This document shows, piece by piece, positions 24,013 to 34,009 of a DNA stretch of 64,000 bases; the stretch's first letter is position 1; each line of letters begins with the position of its first letter. Position numbers and translations under genes: made by a program. Under the pieces are notes generated by a model that was not told the DNA's origin, did not search any database, and worked only from the letters and a program-made list of their open reading frames with translations. Source of the DNA: Martinezella miluonensis (lineage in GTDB: Bacteria; Pseudomonadota; Alphaproteobacteria; Rhizobiales; Rhizobiaceae); NCBI RefSeq assembly GCF_900094545.1, contig NZ_FMAH01000026.1, positions 32,891-96,890 of the forward strand. Direction: 5' to 3'.

Positions 24013-25284
24013 ATGCACATTGTTGACAGACGCCTGAACCCAGGCGGAAAAAGTTTAGAAAATCGTCAACGATTTTTGCGAAGAGCAAAAGCGCTGGTGC
24101 AGAGAGCGGTCTTCGAATCCTCTCAGAAACGCGACATTCAGGACATTCTGAAAGGTGGCGAAATCAGCATTCCACTGGATGGAACCGAGGAGCCTCGGTT
24201 CCATCGCGGCCCCGAGGGGCTGAAGGAGCATATTCTTCCCGGCAACAAGGACTTCCTCGAGGGTGACATCCTCCCGCGTCCCGAGAGTGGCGGCGGCAGG
24301 CCGCAGGCCGGCGGCGATGGCACGGGCGAGGACGCTTTCCGCTTCATCCTGACACGCGACGAATTCCTCGATCTCTTCCTCGACGATCTCGAACTGCCTG
24401 ACCTTGCCAAGCGGCGGCTGATGTCGGCGGATCAGATCAATCCGGTACGTTCGGGCTACTCCGTGACGGGGTCGCCTGCCAACCTCGCCATCAACCGCAC
24501 CATGCGGCTGGCGATGATGCGTCGCGTCGCGTTGCATCGACCCAAGCCGGAAACCGTCGCCAAGCTCATCGAAGAGGCGGAGGAGTGCAAGGACGAGAAG
24601 CGGCGGGCACAGCTCGAGGCGGAGATCAAGCTGCTGGAATCCAAGGTCCGGCGCATCCCCTATATCGATCCGATCGACATTCGTTATCGCCGTTTCGAGA
24701 ACGAACCGAAGCCCGTGGCGCAAGCCGTGATGTTCTGCCTCATGGACGTCTCCGGCTCGATGTCGGAGCACATGAAGGACCTCGCGAAGCGCTTCTACAT
24801 GCTGCTTTATGTCTTCCTGACCCGGCAATATCGCCGCGTCGAGATCGTTTTCATCCGGCATACGGATGTGGCCGAGGAGGTGGATGAGGAGACCTTCTTC
24901 CGTAGCCCGGCAACCGGCGGCACGCAGGTTTCGAGCGCGCTCGAAGCCATGCGGCAGATCGTGCACGATCGCTTCCCGCCGTCGGATTGGAACATCTATG
25001 CCGCACAGGCGTCGGACGGCGATAATGCCTATTCCGACAATGCCATGACGGCTGCCCTCATGACTGGCGCGATCCTGCCGGTTTGCCAGTATTTCGCCTA
25101 TCTGGAAGTGGGCGAGTCGCGCAGCGTCGCGATCTCGTCCGGCTCGGCGATCTGGTCGCTCTACGAGCGGCTGCAGGCGGCGTGGCCGGTGCTGTCGATG
25201 CGTCGTGTGAACGATCGCAACCAGATCTATCCGGTCTTCCACGATCTCTTCCAGCGCAGGGCGGCCGAAACAAGGAGTGGATAA
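24013..25284 (+). CDS. yeaH: YeaH/UPF0229 (DUF444) family protein
   Basis: A 423-aa protein starting MHIVDRRLNPGGKSLENRQR, typical for DUF444. A central MIDAS-like segment LMDVSGSMSEHMKDLAK (DxSxS) suggests a von Willebrand A-type fold. RHTDVAEEVDEETFF and TGGTQVSSALEAM complete the metal site pattern. The function is unknown, but it is consistently encoded with PrkA and SpoVR. Its stop codon shares one base with the spoVR start. Confidence 0.92.
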   Translation: MHIVDRRLNPGGKSLENRQRFLRRAKALVQRAVFESSQKRDIQDILKGGEISIPLDGTEEPRFHRGPEGLKEHILPGNKDFLEGDILPRPESGGGRPQAGGDGTGEDAFRFILTRDEFLDLFLDDLELPDLAKRRLMSADQINPVRSGYSVTGSPANLAINRTMRLAMMRRVALHRPKPETVAKLIEEAEECKDEKRRAQLEAEIKLLESKVRRIPYIDPIDIRYRRFENEPKPVAQAVMFCLMDVSGSMSEHMKDLAKRFYMLLYVFLTRQYRRVEIVFIRHTDVAEEVDEETFFRSPATGGTQVSSALEAMRQIVHDRFPPSDWNIYAAQASDGDNAYSDNAMTAALMTGAILPVCQYFAYLEVGESRSVAISSGSAIWSLYERLQAAWPVLSMRRVNDRNQIYPVFHDLFQRRAAETRSG

Positions 25285-26831
25285 TGGAAAAAGCATCGAT
25301 GGAACGGCTTTTTGAAGGTGCGGACTGGGATTTTGCCACCATCCAGCGAATCCACGATGCCTGCCAGAAGATCGCCATCGGCGAGCTCGGCCTTAATGTC
25401 TATCCCAATCAGATCGAGATCATCACTGCCGAGCAGATGCTCGACGTCTACTCCTCGATCGGTATGCCGCTCTTTTACAAGCACTGGTCCTTCGGCAAGC
25501 ATTTCGCTCATCACGAGGCCTTCTATCGCAAGGGGCTGCGCGGGCTTGCCTACGAGATCGTCATCAACAGCTCGCCCTGCATTTCCTACCTGATGGAAGA
25601 GAATACGGCGACGATGCAGGCGCTCGTGATTGCGCATGCCGCCTTCGGCCACAATCACTTCTTCAAGAACAACTATCTCTTCAAGCTCTGGACGGATGCC
25701 GAAGGCATTCTCGACTACCTCAATTTCGCCAAGAGCTATATTGCGCGCTGCGAGGAGCGGTATGGTCACGCCGCCGTCGAGCGGACGCTGGACGCGGCGC
25801 ACGCGCTGATGTCGCATGGCGTCCATCGCTATGCTGGCAAGAAGACGCCGGACCTGCGCGACGAGGAAAAGCGCGAGCGCGAGCGGCGCGAATATGACGA
25901 GAAGATTTTCAACGATCTCTGGCGTACGATTCCGGTCGGGGCAGGCAAGAAGATGCCCGATCTCGATCTGGAGCGCCGGCGCTCCCTGGCGGGTCTGCCG
26001 CAGGAAAATATCCTCTACTTCCTGGAAAAAATGGCGCCGCGGCTGAAATCGTGGCAGCGCGAGATCATCCGCATCGTGCGGCATGTCGCCCAATACTTCT
26101 ACCCGCAGAGCCAGACCAAGGTGATGAACGAGGGCACGGCGACCTACGTGCACTACCGCATCATGACGCGGCTGCACGAGCTTGGCGGCATCAGCGACGG
26201 CGATTTCCTCGAATTTCTGAAGTCGCATACCAACGTGGTTTTCCAACCAACCTTCAACGATCAGCGCTACTCAGGCCTCAACCCTTATGCGATCGGCTTT
26301 GCCATGATGCAGGATATCGAGCGCATCGTGACGAGACCGAAGGACGAGGACCGTCAGTGGTTCCCGGAGATCGCTGGCACCGGCGACGCCATGGCGGTGC
26401 TGCGCGATCTCTGGGCCAATTATCGCGACGAGAGTTTCGTATCGCAATTTCTGAGCCCACACCTGATGCGCAAGATGCGGATGTTCCAGCTCACCGACGA
26501 TCCAGAAGAGGAAGAGGGGCTGAGGGTCGCTGCAATTCATGACGAGCGCGGCTATCGGCGCATTCGCCGAGAGCTTGCACGGCAATATGATGTCGGCTGG
26601 ATCGATCCGCATATCGAGATTGTCGACGTCGATCTTGCCGGCGACAGGCGACTGTTGCTCAAGCATACGGTGCTGAACGGCGCGCTGCTCGAGGATATGG
26701 ATGCCAAGCGCGTATTGCAGCACCTGGCCGATCTCTGGAGCTATGACGTGCTGATGCAGGAAGTCGATCGCTCCGGCACGGTGCTTCGTGACCATCTGGT
26801 CCACCCGCGCGCGTCAGCGCTTGCAGCGTAG
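25284..26831 (+). CDS. spoVR: SpoVR family protein
   Basis: A 515-aa SpoVR/YcgB family protein. The start at 25284 (TAATG overlap with yeaH) is supported by AAGGAG at 25272-25277. Family landmarks include GLNVYPNQIEIITAEQMLD, YKHWSFGKHFAHHE and SSPCISYLMEENTATMQALV, trimmed. GHNHFFKNNYLF, NEGTATYVHYRIM and NPYAIGFAMMQDIER also belong to the family. The conserved His-rich segments suggest metal binding. Its molecular role is unknown. The name comes from a Bacillus spore cortex gene, but here it is part of the PrkA stress module. Confidence 0.92.
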   Translation: MEKASMERLFEGADWDFATIQRIHDACQKIAIGELGLNVYPNQIEIITAEQMLDVYSSIGMPLFYKHWSFGKHFAHHEAFYRKGLRGLAYEIVINSSPCISYLMEENTATMQALVIAHAAFGHNHFFKNNYLFKLWTDAEGILDYLNFAKSYIARCEERYGHAAVERTLDAAHALMSHGVHRYAGKKTPDLRDEEKRERERREYDEKIFNDLWRTIPVGAGKKMPDLDLERRRSLAGLPQENILYFLEKMAPRLKSWQREIIRIVRHVAQYFYPQSQTKVMNEGTATYVHYRIMTRLHELGGISDGDFLEFLKSHTNVVFQPTFNDQRYSGLNPYAIGFAMMQDIERIVTRPKDEDRQWFPEIAGTGDAMAVLRDLWANYRDESFVSQFLSPHLMRKMRMFQLTDDPEEEEGLRVAAIHDERGYRRIRRELARQYDVGWIDPHIEIVDVDLAGDRRLLLKHTVLNGALLEDMDAKRVLQHLADLWSYDVLMQEVDRSGTVLRDHLVHPRASALAA

Positions 26832-26845
26832 ATCTTGTGAGTCGG

Positions 26846-28297
26846 TTAGGACGATTGCCCTGAGCGGCGCTGATGGCCGCTCACCTGCATGCCGTCTTCC
26901 GGCTGCAGCTTGAGGAAGCCGGGGATGCCGAACAGCGGGATCACCGCCATCAGCAGAAACACGACATGGAATTTCTCCGGCGTCAGCGACGATCCATCGA
27001 GCGTGACCAGGCCGAGCAGCATGGCGGCGACCGAGACGCCAAAGCTGACGCTTAATTGCTGCAGGACGCCGCCGAGGCTGGTTGCGCGGCTGAGCTGAGC
27101 CGCCGGCGTCTCGGAATATGACAGGGTGTTGGAGGTCATGAACTGCGCCGCGCGCGCCAGACCGAAGATGAAGACATAGAGAATGACAAACCAGTGCGGC
27201 GTGTTGGGGGTTATCAAGGCGAAACCGGCGACGACAGCTGCGCCGAAAATAGCACTCCAGGTCAACATGCGATCGAAGCCATAGAGTTTCAGCAGTTTCA
27301 CCGATACGGGACGCACGACCAGCGTGCTCAAGGCGCTGACGAAGGTCAGAGTACCCGAGACGATCGGGCTCAGGCCGAAGCCGACCTGCAGCATCAGCGG
27401 CAGCAGGAAGGGAACGCCGTTCAGCCCGACGCGACAGATGCCGCCGGCAAGGGTGCCGATGCGGAACGTGCGCAGCTTGAAAAGGGTAAGGTCTACAGCC
27501 GGTGATTTTGCCGTCTTTGCATAGCGGATGAAGCCTGCGAGCAGCATGCCGGCGGCGGCGAGCGTGAGGAAAATAGCCCAGACAGGAATTGTCGGGCGGC
27601 CGACATTCTCGATGCCGTATTGCAGCAGAACGCAGCCGACGCCGACCATGACGAAGCCGGGAAAATCGAACTTGATCGTCTCGTCGCGTTCGGTGTCTTC
27701 GACGTAACGCATTGCCATGGCCATACCGATCAGGCCGAAGGGCAGGTTCACCCAGAAGATCCAGCGCCAGGAAAGATAGGTGGTCAGGAACCCGCCAAGC
27801 ACCGGCCCTATCACCGGCCCTATCACGGCGGGCAGGGTCATGTAGGTCATGGCCGTTACCAGCTGGCTGCGCGGGAAGCTACGGATGAGAATGAGGCGGC
27901 CGACCGGCGTCATCATGGCGCCGCCGAAGCCCTGCAGCGCGCGCGTGGCGATCAGCATGGGCAGGCTGGTCGCCAGGCCGCACAGGATCGAGCCGAGCGT
28001 GAAGACGAAAAGTGCGAGGGCGAAGATGCGGCGCGCGCCGAAGCGATCCGCGAACCAGCCGCTCACCGGGATGAACATTGCAAGCGTCAGGATGTAGGTC
28101 GTTACCGCCAGGTTCATACGGACCGGGGTGGTGGCGAGGCTTTTGGCGATATCCGGAACGGCGGTGATGAGAATGGTCGAATCGAGCTGTTCCATCAGGA
28201 AGGCCACGGCGACAACGGCGGGAATGATGTAGCGCAGGCGGGGATTGCGTTCGACCGCGAAAGTCTGGCCCTGCGGATTGAGATCAAGCGAGTCCAT
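26846..28297 (-). CDS. MFS multidrug exporter, DHA2 (14-helix) type
   Basis: A 483-aa transporter with the 14-helix hydrophobicity pattern of EmrB/QacA proteins. Motif C-like stretches (GPVIGPVLGGFLTTYLSW) and the DHA2 N-terminal VAFLMEQLDSTILITAVPDI, trimmed, support drug:proton antiport. I chose the ATG at 28297 (MDSLDLNPQ). An ATG at 28357 is also in frame. It converges on spoVR with a 14-bp gap. No adaptor (EmrA) gene is adjacent. Substrate unknown. Confidence 0.88.
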   Translation of the reverse strand: MDSLDLNPQGQTFAVERNPRLRYIIPAVVAVAFLMEQLDSTILITAVPDIAKSLATTPVRMNLAVTTYILTLAMFIPVSGWFADRFGARRIFALALFVFTLGSILCGLATSLPMLIATRALQGFGGAMMTPVGRLILIRSFPRSQLVTAMTYMTLPAVIGPVIGPVLGGFLTTYLSWRWIFWVNLPFGLIGMAMAMRYVEDTERDETIKFDFPGFVMVGVGCVLLQYGIENVGRPTIPVWAIFLTLAAAGMLLAGFIRYAKTAKSPAVDLTLFKLRTFRIGTLAGGICRVGLNGVPFLLPLMLQVGFGLSPIVSGTLTFVSALSTLVVRPVSVKLLKLYGFDRMLTWSAIFGAAVVAGFALITPNTPHWFVILYVFIFGLARAAQFMTSNTLSYSETPAAQLSRATSLGGVLQQLSVSFGVSVAAMLLGLVTLDGSSLTPEKFHVVFLLMAVIPLFGIPGFLKLQPEDGMQVSGHQRRSGQSS

Positions 28298-28425
28298 AAA
28301 ATGTAATAGCTTTCCACCGCCTGAGGGGGAGCAGGCATTTCCGAATGATATGATCATTATCCATGGCGCAGTGCAACAAAAACCGGACCGATAGGGTTTG
28401 CCGGATGCCGGGCGCGTCCTGCGAT

Positions 28426-29325
28426 CTAGTTGGTCTGCAAGGGAGAAGGCAGCGTCCAGCGTGCCTTGTCGAAAACGGTAGCCGTTCGGATCTGTTCCGG
28501 TGCGGTTCTTCTCAACTCCAGCTGAAGATTGAAATTATTGTTGCCCTGGAATTCCTTGAAGAAGCTGAGCTTGGCGCCGAAGGCTTGCAGCGTCACGTCC
28601 TGCAAGGTGCCGATTGCGTCCAGCGCGGTTTGAAAATCCAGCCAGTGCGTCTCGTTGAGCAAGAGCACGACGGTGTCGACGAACGTGCTGGCGATGGCCT
28701 TGCCGTCGGCATTGTCGGGCATGATCACCTTGATGCGGATAGCGTCGAGCTCACCGGTCGGCTTGCCGCGCGCAATGATGAAGAAGGAAGCCGCCTTCGC
28801 ATCGCCATAGGCGCCCTTCTGGACGGCATAGCTGCATTCGGACGTGCTGCCGCCCAGCTCGCTTTGTCGCCATTCGCCGACGGAAAGGCCGAATTTCACC
28901 AGATCGGCGCAAAGGGTCTGGCCGGATATTCTCCAGCTTCGCACGAAGGCGCCGCGCAACGCGTCGACCGGAGTATCGAACAGGTGCGAGGTTCTGACTG
29001 GAGATGATTTGGCGGCGGCCGCCCCGGCCGGTGCCCGAGCGCTGCGCACAGTGGCGCCGGCCGGCGCCGCGTTCTTGTTTCCGACTATGGTTTTCGGGGC
29101 GGCTCCGGCAGGCGGCGAGACCGCGCTTCCGGCACTTTGAGCCGGTGAAGGCGTGGGCTGCTGCTCCTGCTTCGGAAACAGGTTGAGATGATAGCGACGG
29201 TCCAGCGCTCTCAGGTTACGCATGTCGTTGGCAAGCAGCGCGGTCGCGAGGATGATCGAGCCGATGACAACAGCCGCAATCCAGAACACAGCCCAGCTTT
29301 TCTTGCGAGGTGGCGCCACCGACAT
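28426..29325 (-). CDS. Single-pass membrane protein, DUF6030-like
   Basis: A 299-aa protein. A short basic N-terminus precedes one transmembrane helix (AVFWIAAVVIGSIILATALL). A low-complexity Pro/Ala linker (about residues 50-110) follows, and then a compact C-terminal domain of about 180 residues with two Cys (LCADLVKF, TSECSYAV). The domain resembles the DUF6030 proteins of rhizobia, which I recall but could not check. It is probably anchored in the inner membrane with the domain in the periplasm. Function unknown. Confidence 0.65.
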   Translation of the reverse strand: MSVAPPRKKSWAVFWIAAVVIGSIILATALLANDMRNLRALDRRYHLNLFPKQEQQPTPSPAQSAGSAVSPPAGAAPKTIVGNKNAAPAGATVRSARAPAGAAAAKSSPVRTSHLFDTPVDALRGAFVRSWRISGQTLCADLVKFGLSVGEWRQSELGGSTSECSYAVQKGAYGDAKAASFFIIARGKPTGELDAIRIKVIMPDNADGKAIASTFVDTVVLLLNETHWLDFQTALDAIGTLQDVTLQAFGAKLSFFKEFQGNNNFNLQLELRRTAPEQIRTATVFDKARWTLPSPLQTN

Positions 29326-29566
29326 GATTGAGATCTACAGCTACTCCCGAGGAAATTCGCTTTGCTGCAACGATCGTATGTTGCGCAGCTCGCCCATGCC
29401 TACAGCATATGCGTTTATGAACGATTGATCATTCTAATGTTTCTTTGTCAATTCATGGCGTTGCTCGGAGCGACTCCGCGAAAAGCGAGCAGTGGCCTTC
29501 CGTCCGGAATTGCGCGAAAACAACGGGCTGGAGCAGCTCGGAGCTTCCGTAGAGAGCTGGGGTGCT

Positions 29567-30277
29567 CTACACGAAATAGGCCTTGAGCGCTTTGACGGTC
29601 GCTACATCGGTGCGACGAGCCGACGGTGCCGAAAATCCGAGGGCGAGCAGCCGTTCATCGGTTTCCGTTGCCGCCACGGCGCCGGAGGAGTGGACTTCGC
29701 TGATCGGCAATCGCGGCCATAGCTGGCCGATCGTCGCCAGCGTGACGCCCGCGCCCGGCATGATGGAAATACGGCCAGCGGCAATGGCAATCACCTGTTC
29801 CAGCGTTGCGACGCCCTCCGCGCTCGTCTTCGCGCCACCCGATGTCAGGATGCGTTCGAAACCAAGCGAGACGGCCATTTCGACGGCCTCATCGATATCC
29901 GGAACGAGATCGAAGGCGCGGTGCAGCGTCTTGCCAAGTGTGCCTGCGTGGGCTGTCAGCGCGGCCAGCGCATCGAAATCGAGCCGTCCGTCGGGCAGCG
30001 AAGCGCCGAATACGACGCCCGGCAGTCCGGCATCGCGCGCCATGTCGATATCGCGCTTCATGACGTCGAGCTCGTCGGCGGAGTAGACGAAGCTGCCGGC
30101 GCGGGGGCGGATCATGGCATAGGAGGGAACGGACATGCCTGCCGCCGCCTCTATCAATCCGGCGCTCGGCGTCAGGCCACCGACGGAGAGCGCACTGCAA
30201 AGCTCGATACGATCGCCGCCGCCGGCGATGGCGGCCTTGAGGCCGGAAATATCGTCGACGCAGATCTCAAGCAGCAT
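29567..30277 (-). CDS. cutC: CutC family protein (copper homeostasis-like)
   Basis: A 236-aa TIM-barrel protein starting MLLEICVDDISGLKAAIAGG, trimmed. It carries the CutC signatures GGDRIELCSALSVGGLTPS, MIRPRAGSFVYS and HRAFDLV, with RILTSGG. CutC was linked to copper tolerance in E. coli, though its direct role is disputed. The ATG at 30277 was chosen because it gives the family start. The upstream in-frame ATG at 30292 lies inside the ROK gene. It overlaps the ROK gene by 11 bp, so they are co-expressed. Confidence 0.9.
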   Translation of the reverse strand: MLLEICVDDISGLKAAIAGGGDRIELCSALSVGGLTPSAGLIEAAAGMSVPSYAMIRPRAGSFVYSADELDVMKRDIDMARDAGLPGVVFGASLPDGRLDFDALAALTAHAGTLGKTLHRAFDLVPDIDEAVEMAVSLGFERILTSGGAKTSAEGVATLEQVIAIAAGRISIMPGAGVTLATIGQLWPRLPISEVHSSGAVAATETDERLLALGFSAPSARRTDVATVKALKAYFV

Positions 30278-31190
30278 GGTGTTCTCCCCCATATCGCAGT
30301 CCCAGCAGGGCGGCGCCGATCAGTCCCGGCTCAAGCTTGCATTGGCTGGGGACCACCAGCGGCCGGCCGAATTTGCGCAGGATGCGGGCTCGTACCGCCT
30401 CGTCCAGCCGTGCCAGGAGCGGTTCGACGTTGGAAAGGCCGCCTCCGACCGGAACGATGGTCGCGCCTGTTATATTGACCGTCAGCGCAAGCGGCGAGGC
30501 GACCAGATCGATCATGACGTCGATCGTGCGCTGAGCCTGCGTGTCGTCCTTCAGCCATCGGTCGATGATCTCTTCGCTGGACAATTCGACACCGTGCAGC
30601 GTCTTGTGCAGGCGCTCGATGCCACGGGCGCCGCCGACGGTGTCGACGCAGCCCTTCTGGCCGCAGCCGCAGGGATAGGCGGGGATGGCGGCCGGCGGAT
30701 CGCCCGCGAAGGAAGCGATGATCGGCCCATGACCCCATTCGCCGGCAAAGCCGCCGGCGGCATTCACCAAACGTCCGTCCGCCACCAGACCGCCGCCGAC
30801 GCCGGTGCCGAGAATGGCGCCGAATACGATGCGATGACCACGGCCGGCGCCGGACATGGCTTCCGCCATGGCAAAGCAATCGGCATCGTTGGCAACCAGT
30901 ACGGGATAGCCGAGTTCAGCCTCCAGATCGTCGGCGAGGCGTCGGCCGTGAATGCAGGGTATGTTGGCGCAGGTCAGCGCCTGCGTATCGGGATCCACCA
31001 CGCCGGCAATGGAAAAGGAGAGGCAATCCGGCTTCTCGCCCGCCTCGGTGATGACATCGCGCAGGGCTGCGACGAATTCGGCGAAGTCATGCTTGGGCGT
31101 GGGGCGCCGCGCCAGCGGCAGAATATCGGACATGGAGCGGGCGATTCCGCCCTTGATGGCGCTACCGCCGATGTCGAAGGAAACGATCAT
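30267..31190 (-). CDS. ROK family sugar kinase
   Basis: A 307-aa ROK-family kinase. It has the phosphate loop SFDIGGSAIKGG at the N-terminus and the ATP/sugar site GAILGTGVGGGLV. GEWGHGPI contains the catalytic-region Glu-His. The zinc motif CGCGQKGCVDTVGG follows. ROK kinases act on glucose, fructose, N-acetylglucosamine or related hexoses, and the motifs do not separate these. Partner cutC overlaps its 3' end. A fructokinase role would fit the mannitol dehydrogenase 8 kb away, but this is speculation. Confidence 0.88.
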   Translation of the reverse strand: MIVSFDIGGSAIKGGIARSMSDILPLARRPTPKHDFAEFVAALRDVITEAGEKPDCLSFSIAGVVDPDTQALTCANIPCIHGRRLADDLEAELGYPVLVANDADCFAMAEAMSGAGRGHRIVFGAILGTGVGGGLVADGRLVNAAGGFAGEWGHGPIIASFAGDPPAAIPAYPCGCGQKGCVDTVGGARGIERLHKTLHGVELSSEEIIDRWLKDDTQAQRTIDVMIDLVASPLALTVNITGATIVPVGGGLSNVEPLLARLDEAVRARILRKFGRPLVVPSQCKLEPGLIGAALLGLRYGGEHHAA

Positions 31191-31277
31191 GAATACAGAC
31201 CTGCAGGAAACATGCGGCACTTGCTCGCACCCTTTGCCGGTCTTTGCAAGGCCAATCCTTGCGGTGCTGCGCCGCCA

Positions 31278-32630
31278 TCAACCGCGCGGCAGGGTAATCC
31301 TCGCCTCGAAACCGTCGGATCTTCCGGTGGCGGGCGATATGAGATCGATGCGCCCCCCGATCTGATTGACGATGCGCTCGACGATGGAAAGTCCGAGGCC
31401 GGAGCCTGCGGCCTTTGTCTTGCCGCGCCAGAAGCGTTTCTTCAGGCCGGTGAATTCTTCCTCCAAAAGCACATGGCCGCCGTTGACGACGCGGACGGTG
31501 CCATCGTCAACTCTGACCGTTACTTCATCGTCGACCGGTCCGTGGATCAATGCGTTTTCGATCAGATTGCGCATGACGATGGCAAAGGCATCGATATCGA
31601 TATTGCGGATCAGTTTCCCCTTCGTCTCGTTCTCCAGCAGGACGCGTCCGGCGGTGCCGGTGTCGCGATCGTAATCACCGATCACGGTTTCGATGACCGC
31701 GATCAGATCGATCGGCTTTTCGCCGGTGCCGATGCCGGCTTGCGCGCGGGAGAGCTGCAGCAGCTTTTCGGCCAGACGGCCGAGATTGGAGAGCGACGTC
31801 TCGATGCGGCTGGCTCGTTCGGCAAGCGGGCCTGGCGGCAATTCCACCAGCAGGCGCTGGGTCTGTGCGAGAGCGCCGGCAATCGGCGTGCGCAGTTCAT
31901 GGGCGCTGTTGGCGGAGAATTCACGTTCGGCTTCGAGGGCGAGCCGCAGACGGTCGAGCAGGAGATTGACGGAGCGGGCGATCGGTTGCAGCTCGCGCGG
32001 TAATGTCTCGGCATCCAGCGGCATCATATTGCCGCCGTCCTTGGTGGCGATCTGCGATCGCAGGCGGTCGATCGGCCGCAGCGACCGGCCGACGATAAGG
32101 CCGATGGCGACGATGCTGGCGGGAATGAGGGCCAGCAACGGCCAAAGCAGCGCGACACCGCTTTCGCGGGATGCTTCGCGACGATTCTTGAACGCGTCGG
32201 CAACATGCAGGAAGATGGTCCCGTCAGCCGACGATTCCGTATAGATCCGGTAGCGCGCCGCGTTGTGGAAGCCGATCACCAGCGGCACATCGTAGGCTGT
32301 GGGAGGGGCATCGTGCGAATGCAGGATGACTTTGCCGTTCGCATCGAGCACCTGATAGGTCAGATATTCGCGGTTCAGCCCTTTGTTGAGCTGTTCCAGG
32401 CTTTGCGGATCGCCCGAATGGTCGCGGTTGCCGAGATCATCGAGCACCAGGGGCATCAGCCGCTCCGCGGTTTCCTGCAGCGCGCCGTCGAAAGTCTCGG
32501 ATAGTTCCTTATGCACGACATAGACGCCGATGCCGACGGCAATCAGCCAGAAAAGCACGACGGTACCCGTGAGCGCGGCGATCAGGCGCCAGGTGATGCT
32601 GGCGCGGCTGGGCTCATTGGGCTTCGTCAT
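31278..32630 (-). CDS. Sensor histidine kinase (two-component system)
   Basis: A 450-aa membrane kinase with two transmembrane helices (about 12-38 and 159-180) flanking a periplasmic sensor of about 120 residues. A HAMP-like linker follows, and then the HisKA domain with phospho-accepting His in SANSAHELRTPI (H244). The HATPase domain has NLIENALIHGP and GLGLSIVERI. Its start overlaps the response regulator stop by 4 bp, so they are cotranscribed. The architecture is of the OmpR-partner type. The signal is unknown. Confidence 0.92.
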   Translation of the reverse strand: MTKPNEPSRASITWRLIAALTGTVVLFWLIAVGIGVYVVHKELSETFDGALQETAERLMPLVLDDLGNRDHSGDPQSLEQLNKGLNREYLTYQVLDANGKVILHSHDAPPTAYDVPLVIGFHNAARYRIYTESSADGTIFLHVADAFKNRREASRESGVALLWPLLALIPASIVAIGLIVGRSLRPIDRLRSQIATKDGGNMMPLDAETLPRELQPIARSVNLLLDRLRLALEAEREFSANSAHELRTPIAGALAQTQRLLVELPPGPLAERASRIETSLSNLGRLAEKLLQLSRAQAGIGTGEKPIDLIAVIETVIGDYDRDTGTAGRVLLENETKGKLIRNIDIDAFAIVMRNLIENALIHGPVDDEVTVRVDDGTVRVVNGGHVLLEEEFTGLKKRFWRGKTKAAGSGLGLSIVERIVNQIGGRIDLISPATGRSDGFEARITLPRG

Positions 32631-33286
32631 TTGTCACCCAGGCTATAGCCGACGCCGCGGGCCGTCCGGATGCGGTCCTTGCCGATCTTCTTGCGCAGGC
32701 GGCTGACATAGACTTCGACCGTGTTGCTCTCGATTTCGGAGCCGAAGGCGTAGAGCGCTTCTTCGATCTTGTCCTTCGATACGATTGCGCCCGGCCGGGC
32801 GACAAGCAGATCGAGCACGGCCCATTCGCGCCCCGTCAGAACGATGTCCTTGCCTTCCAGCCGGACGCGTCGCTGCGGCTGATCGATCTCGAGGTCGGCA
32901 AAGCGAATGGTCGGCTGCGGGCTGCCGATATAGCGGCGGGCGACAGCCAGGATGCGGGCGGTGAGCTCGCCGAGACTAAAGGGTTTTACGAGATAGTCGT
33001 CAGCGCCGCTGTTCAAGCCCTCGATGCGATCGGAAATCTGGTCGCGTGCGGTGAGAATGATGACGGGGGTCTCGTCAGGCTTGCGGCGCAGGCGCTTCAG
33101 AAAGTCGATGCCGCTGCCGTCCGGAAGCTGCAGGTCCAGCAAGACGAGACCGTAGTTCACGGCACTGGTAACTTCGCTGGCATCGGCCAGATTTTTTACC
33201 CAGTCGACGGCATGCGAGTCTGCCGCGATATGGTCCCGAACGGCGCTGCCGATCGTATCATCGTCTTCCACAAGGAGAATCCGCAC
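32627..33286 (-). CDS. OmpR-family response regulator, GTG start
   Basis: A 219-aa regulator. The receiver domain has the acidic pocket (LLVEDDD), phospho-acceptor D51 in LVLLDLQLPDGSG and Lys in DDYLVKPFSL. The C-terminal winged helix ends SNTVEVYVSRLRKKIG and IRTARGVGYSL. The GTG at 33286 was chosen because it opens the receiver (VRILLVEDD) and is preceded by GAGAGG. A longer frame from 33418 encodes no domain. It is the first gene of the operon with the sensor kinase. Confidence 0.93.
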   Translation of the reverse strand: MRILLVEDDDTIGSAVRDHIAADSHAVDWVKNLADASEVTSAVNYGLVLLDLQLPDGSGIDFLKRLRRKPDETPVIILTARDQISDRIEGLNSGADDYLVKPFSLGELTARILAVARRYIGSPQPTIRFADLEIDQPQRRVRLEGKDIVLTGREWAVLDLLVARPGAIVSKDKIEEALYAFGSEIESNTVEVYVSRLRKKIGKDRIRTARGVGYSLGDK

Positions 33287-33511
33287 CTGAGCCCTCTCAA
33301 CCGTTGACTGCGCTTCAGTTAATGCCGACGAACCTATCGGGTCAATAACGGCCAAAATAGGCCTTGTGGAGATATGTCTTTCAAGCCGAGGCGTCTTTTC
33401 CGGAAACGTTCCCGGCACCTATGGACAGACTGGGATGCCGTGGTTACTTCTTTGCGCGGAGAACGAAGCGGCGCAGGATGGCCGCCACAAGCTATTGGAG
33501 GTTATTCGGTC

Positions 33512-33967
33512 ATGCTGAAGGGAATTTCGCCGCTGTTGAATGCGGATGTGCTCTACGCGCTGAAATCGATGGGGCATGGTGACATGCTCGTCGTGGTAGA
33601 TACGAATTTTCCCGCAGAAGCCATCGCGAGCCAGACGGTTTTGGGTGAGCTGCTGCGCATCGACAACGTGCCGGCTGCCGATGCGGTTGCCGCAATATTG
33701 TCGGTGATGCCCCTCGACACCTTCATCGACGATGCGGCGACGCGCATGGAAGTTGTGGGTGCGCCGGACGAGGTGCCGCAGGTCCAGCGCGAAGTGCAGG
33801 AAGTGGTCGACAAGGCCGAGGGCAAGCATTGGCCGCTGTCGCCGGTCGAGCGATTTGCCTTCTACGAGCGCGCCAAGGATGCCTATTGCGTCATCCAAAC
33901 AGGCGAACGTCGCTTTTACGGCTGTTTCACCTTGACCAAGGGCGTCATCCCGCCGGAAGCTGAGTGA
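33512..33967 (+). CDS. fucU: RbsD/FucU family sugar mutarotase
   Basis: A 151-aa protein starting MLKGISPLLNADVLYALKSM, trimmed. It contains the catalytic-site motif SMGHGDMLVVVDTNFPA (the His of MGHGD), followed by YERAKDAYCVIQTGERRFYGC, trimmed, and the C-terminal TKGVI. FucU interconverts anomers of L-fucose and related sugars. The gene lies just ahead of the SorC-type regulator of the polyol operon. It may serve that system or supply the deoxyhexose pathway further downstream. An in-frame extension upstream of 33512 does not look like protein. Confidence 0.9.
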   Translation: MLKGISPLLNADVLYALKSMGHGDMLVVVDTNFPAEAIASQTVLGELLRIDNVPAADAVAAILSVMPLDTFIDDAATRMEVVGAPDEVPQVQREVQEVVDKAEGKHWPLSPVERFAFYERAKDAYCVIQTGERRFYGCFTLTKGVIPPEAE

Positions 33968-34009
33968 TCCGGTTACCGGACAAGGGCGCTGTTTCGATAA
34001 AGGAATGCG

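Noticed and set aside
30135..32003. 622-aa plus-strand frame across cutC, ROK and sensor kinase genes
   Set aside because: It spans three well-supported minus-strand genes and their junctions and has no domain.
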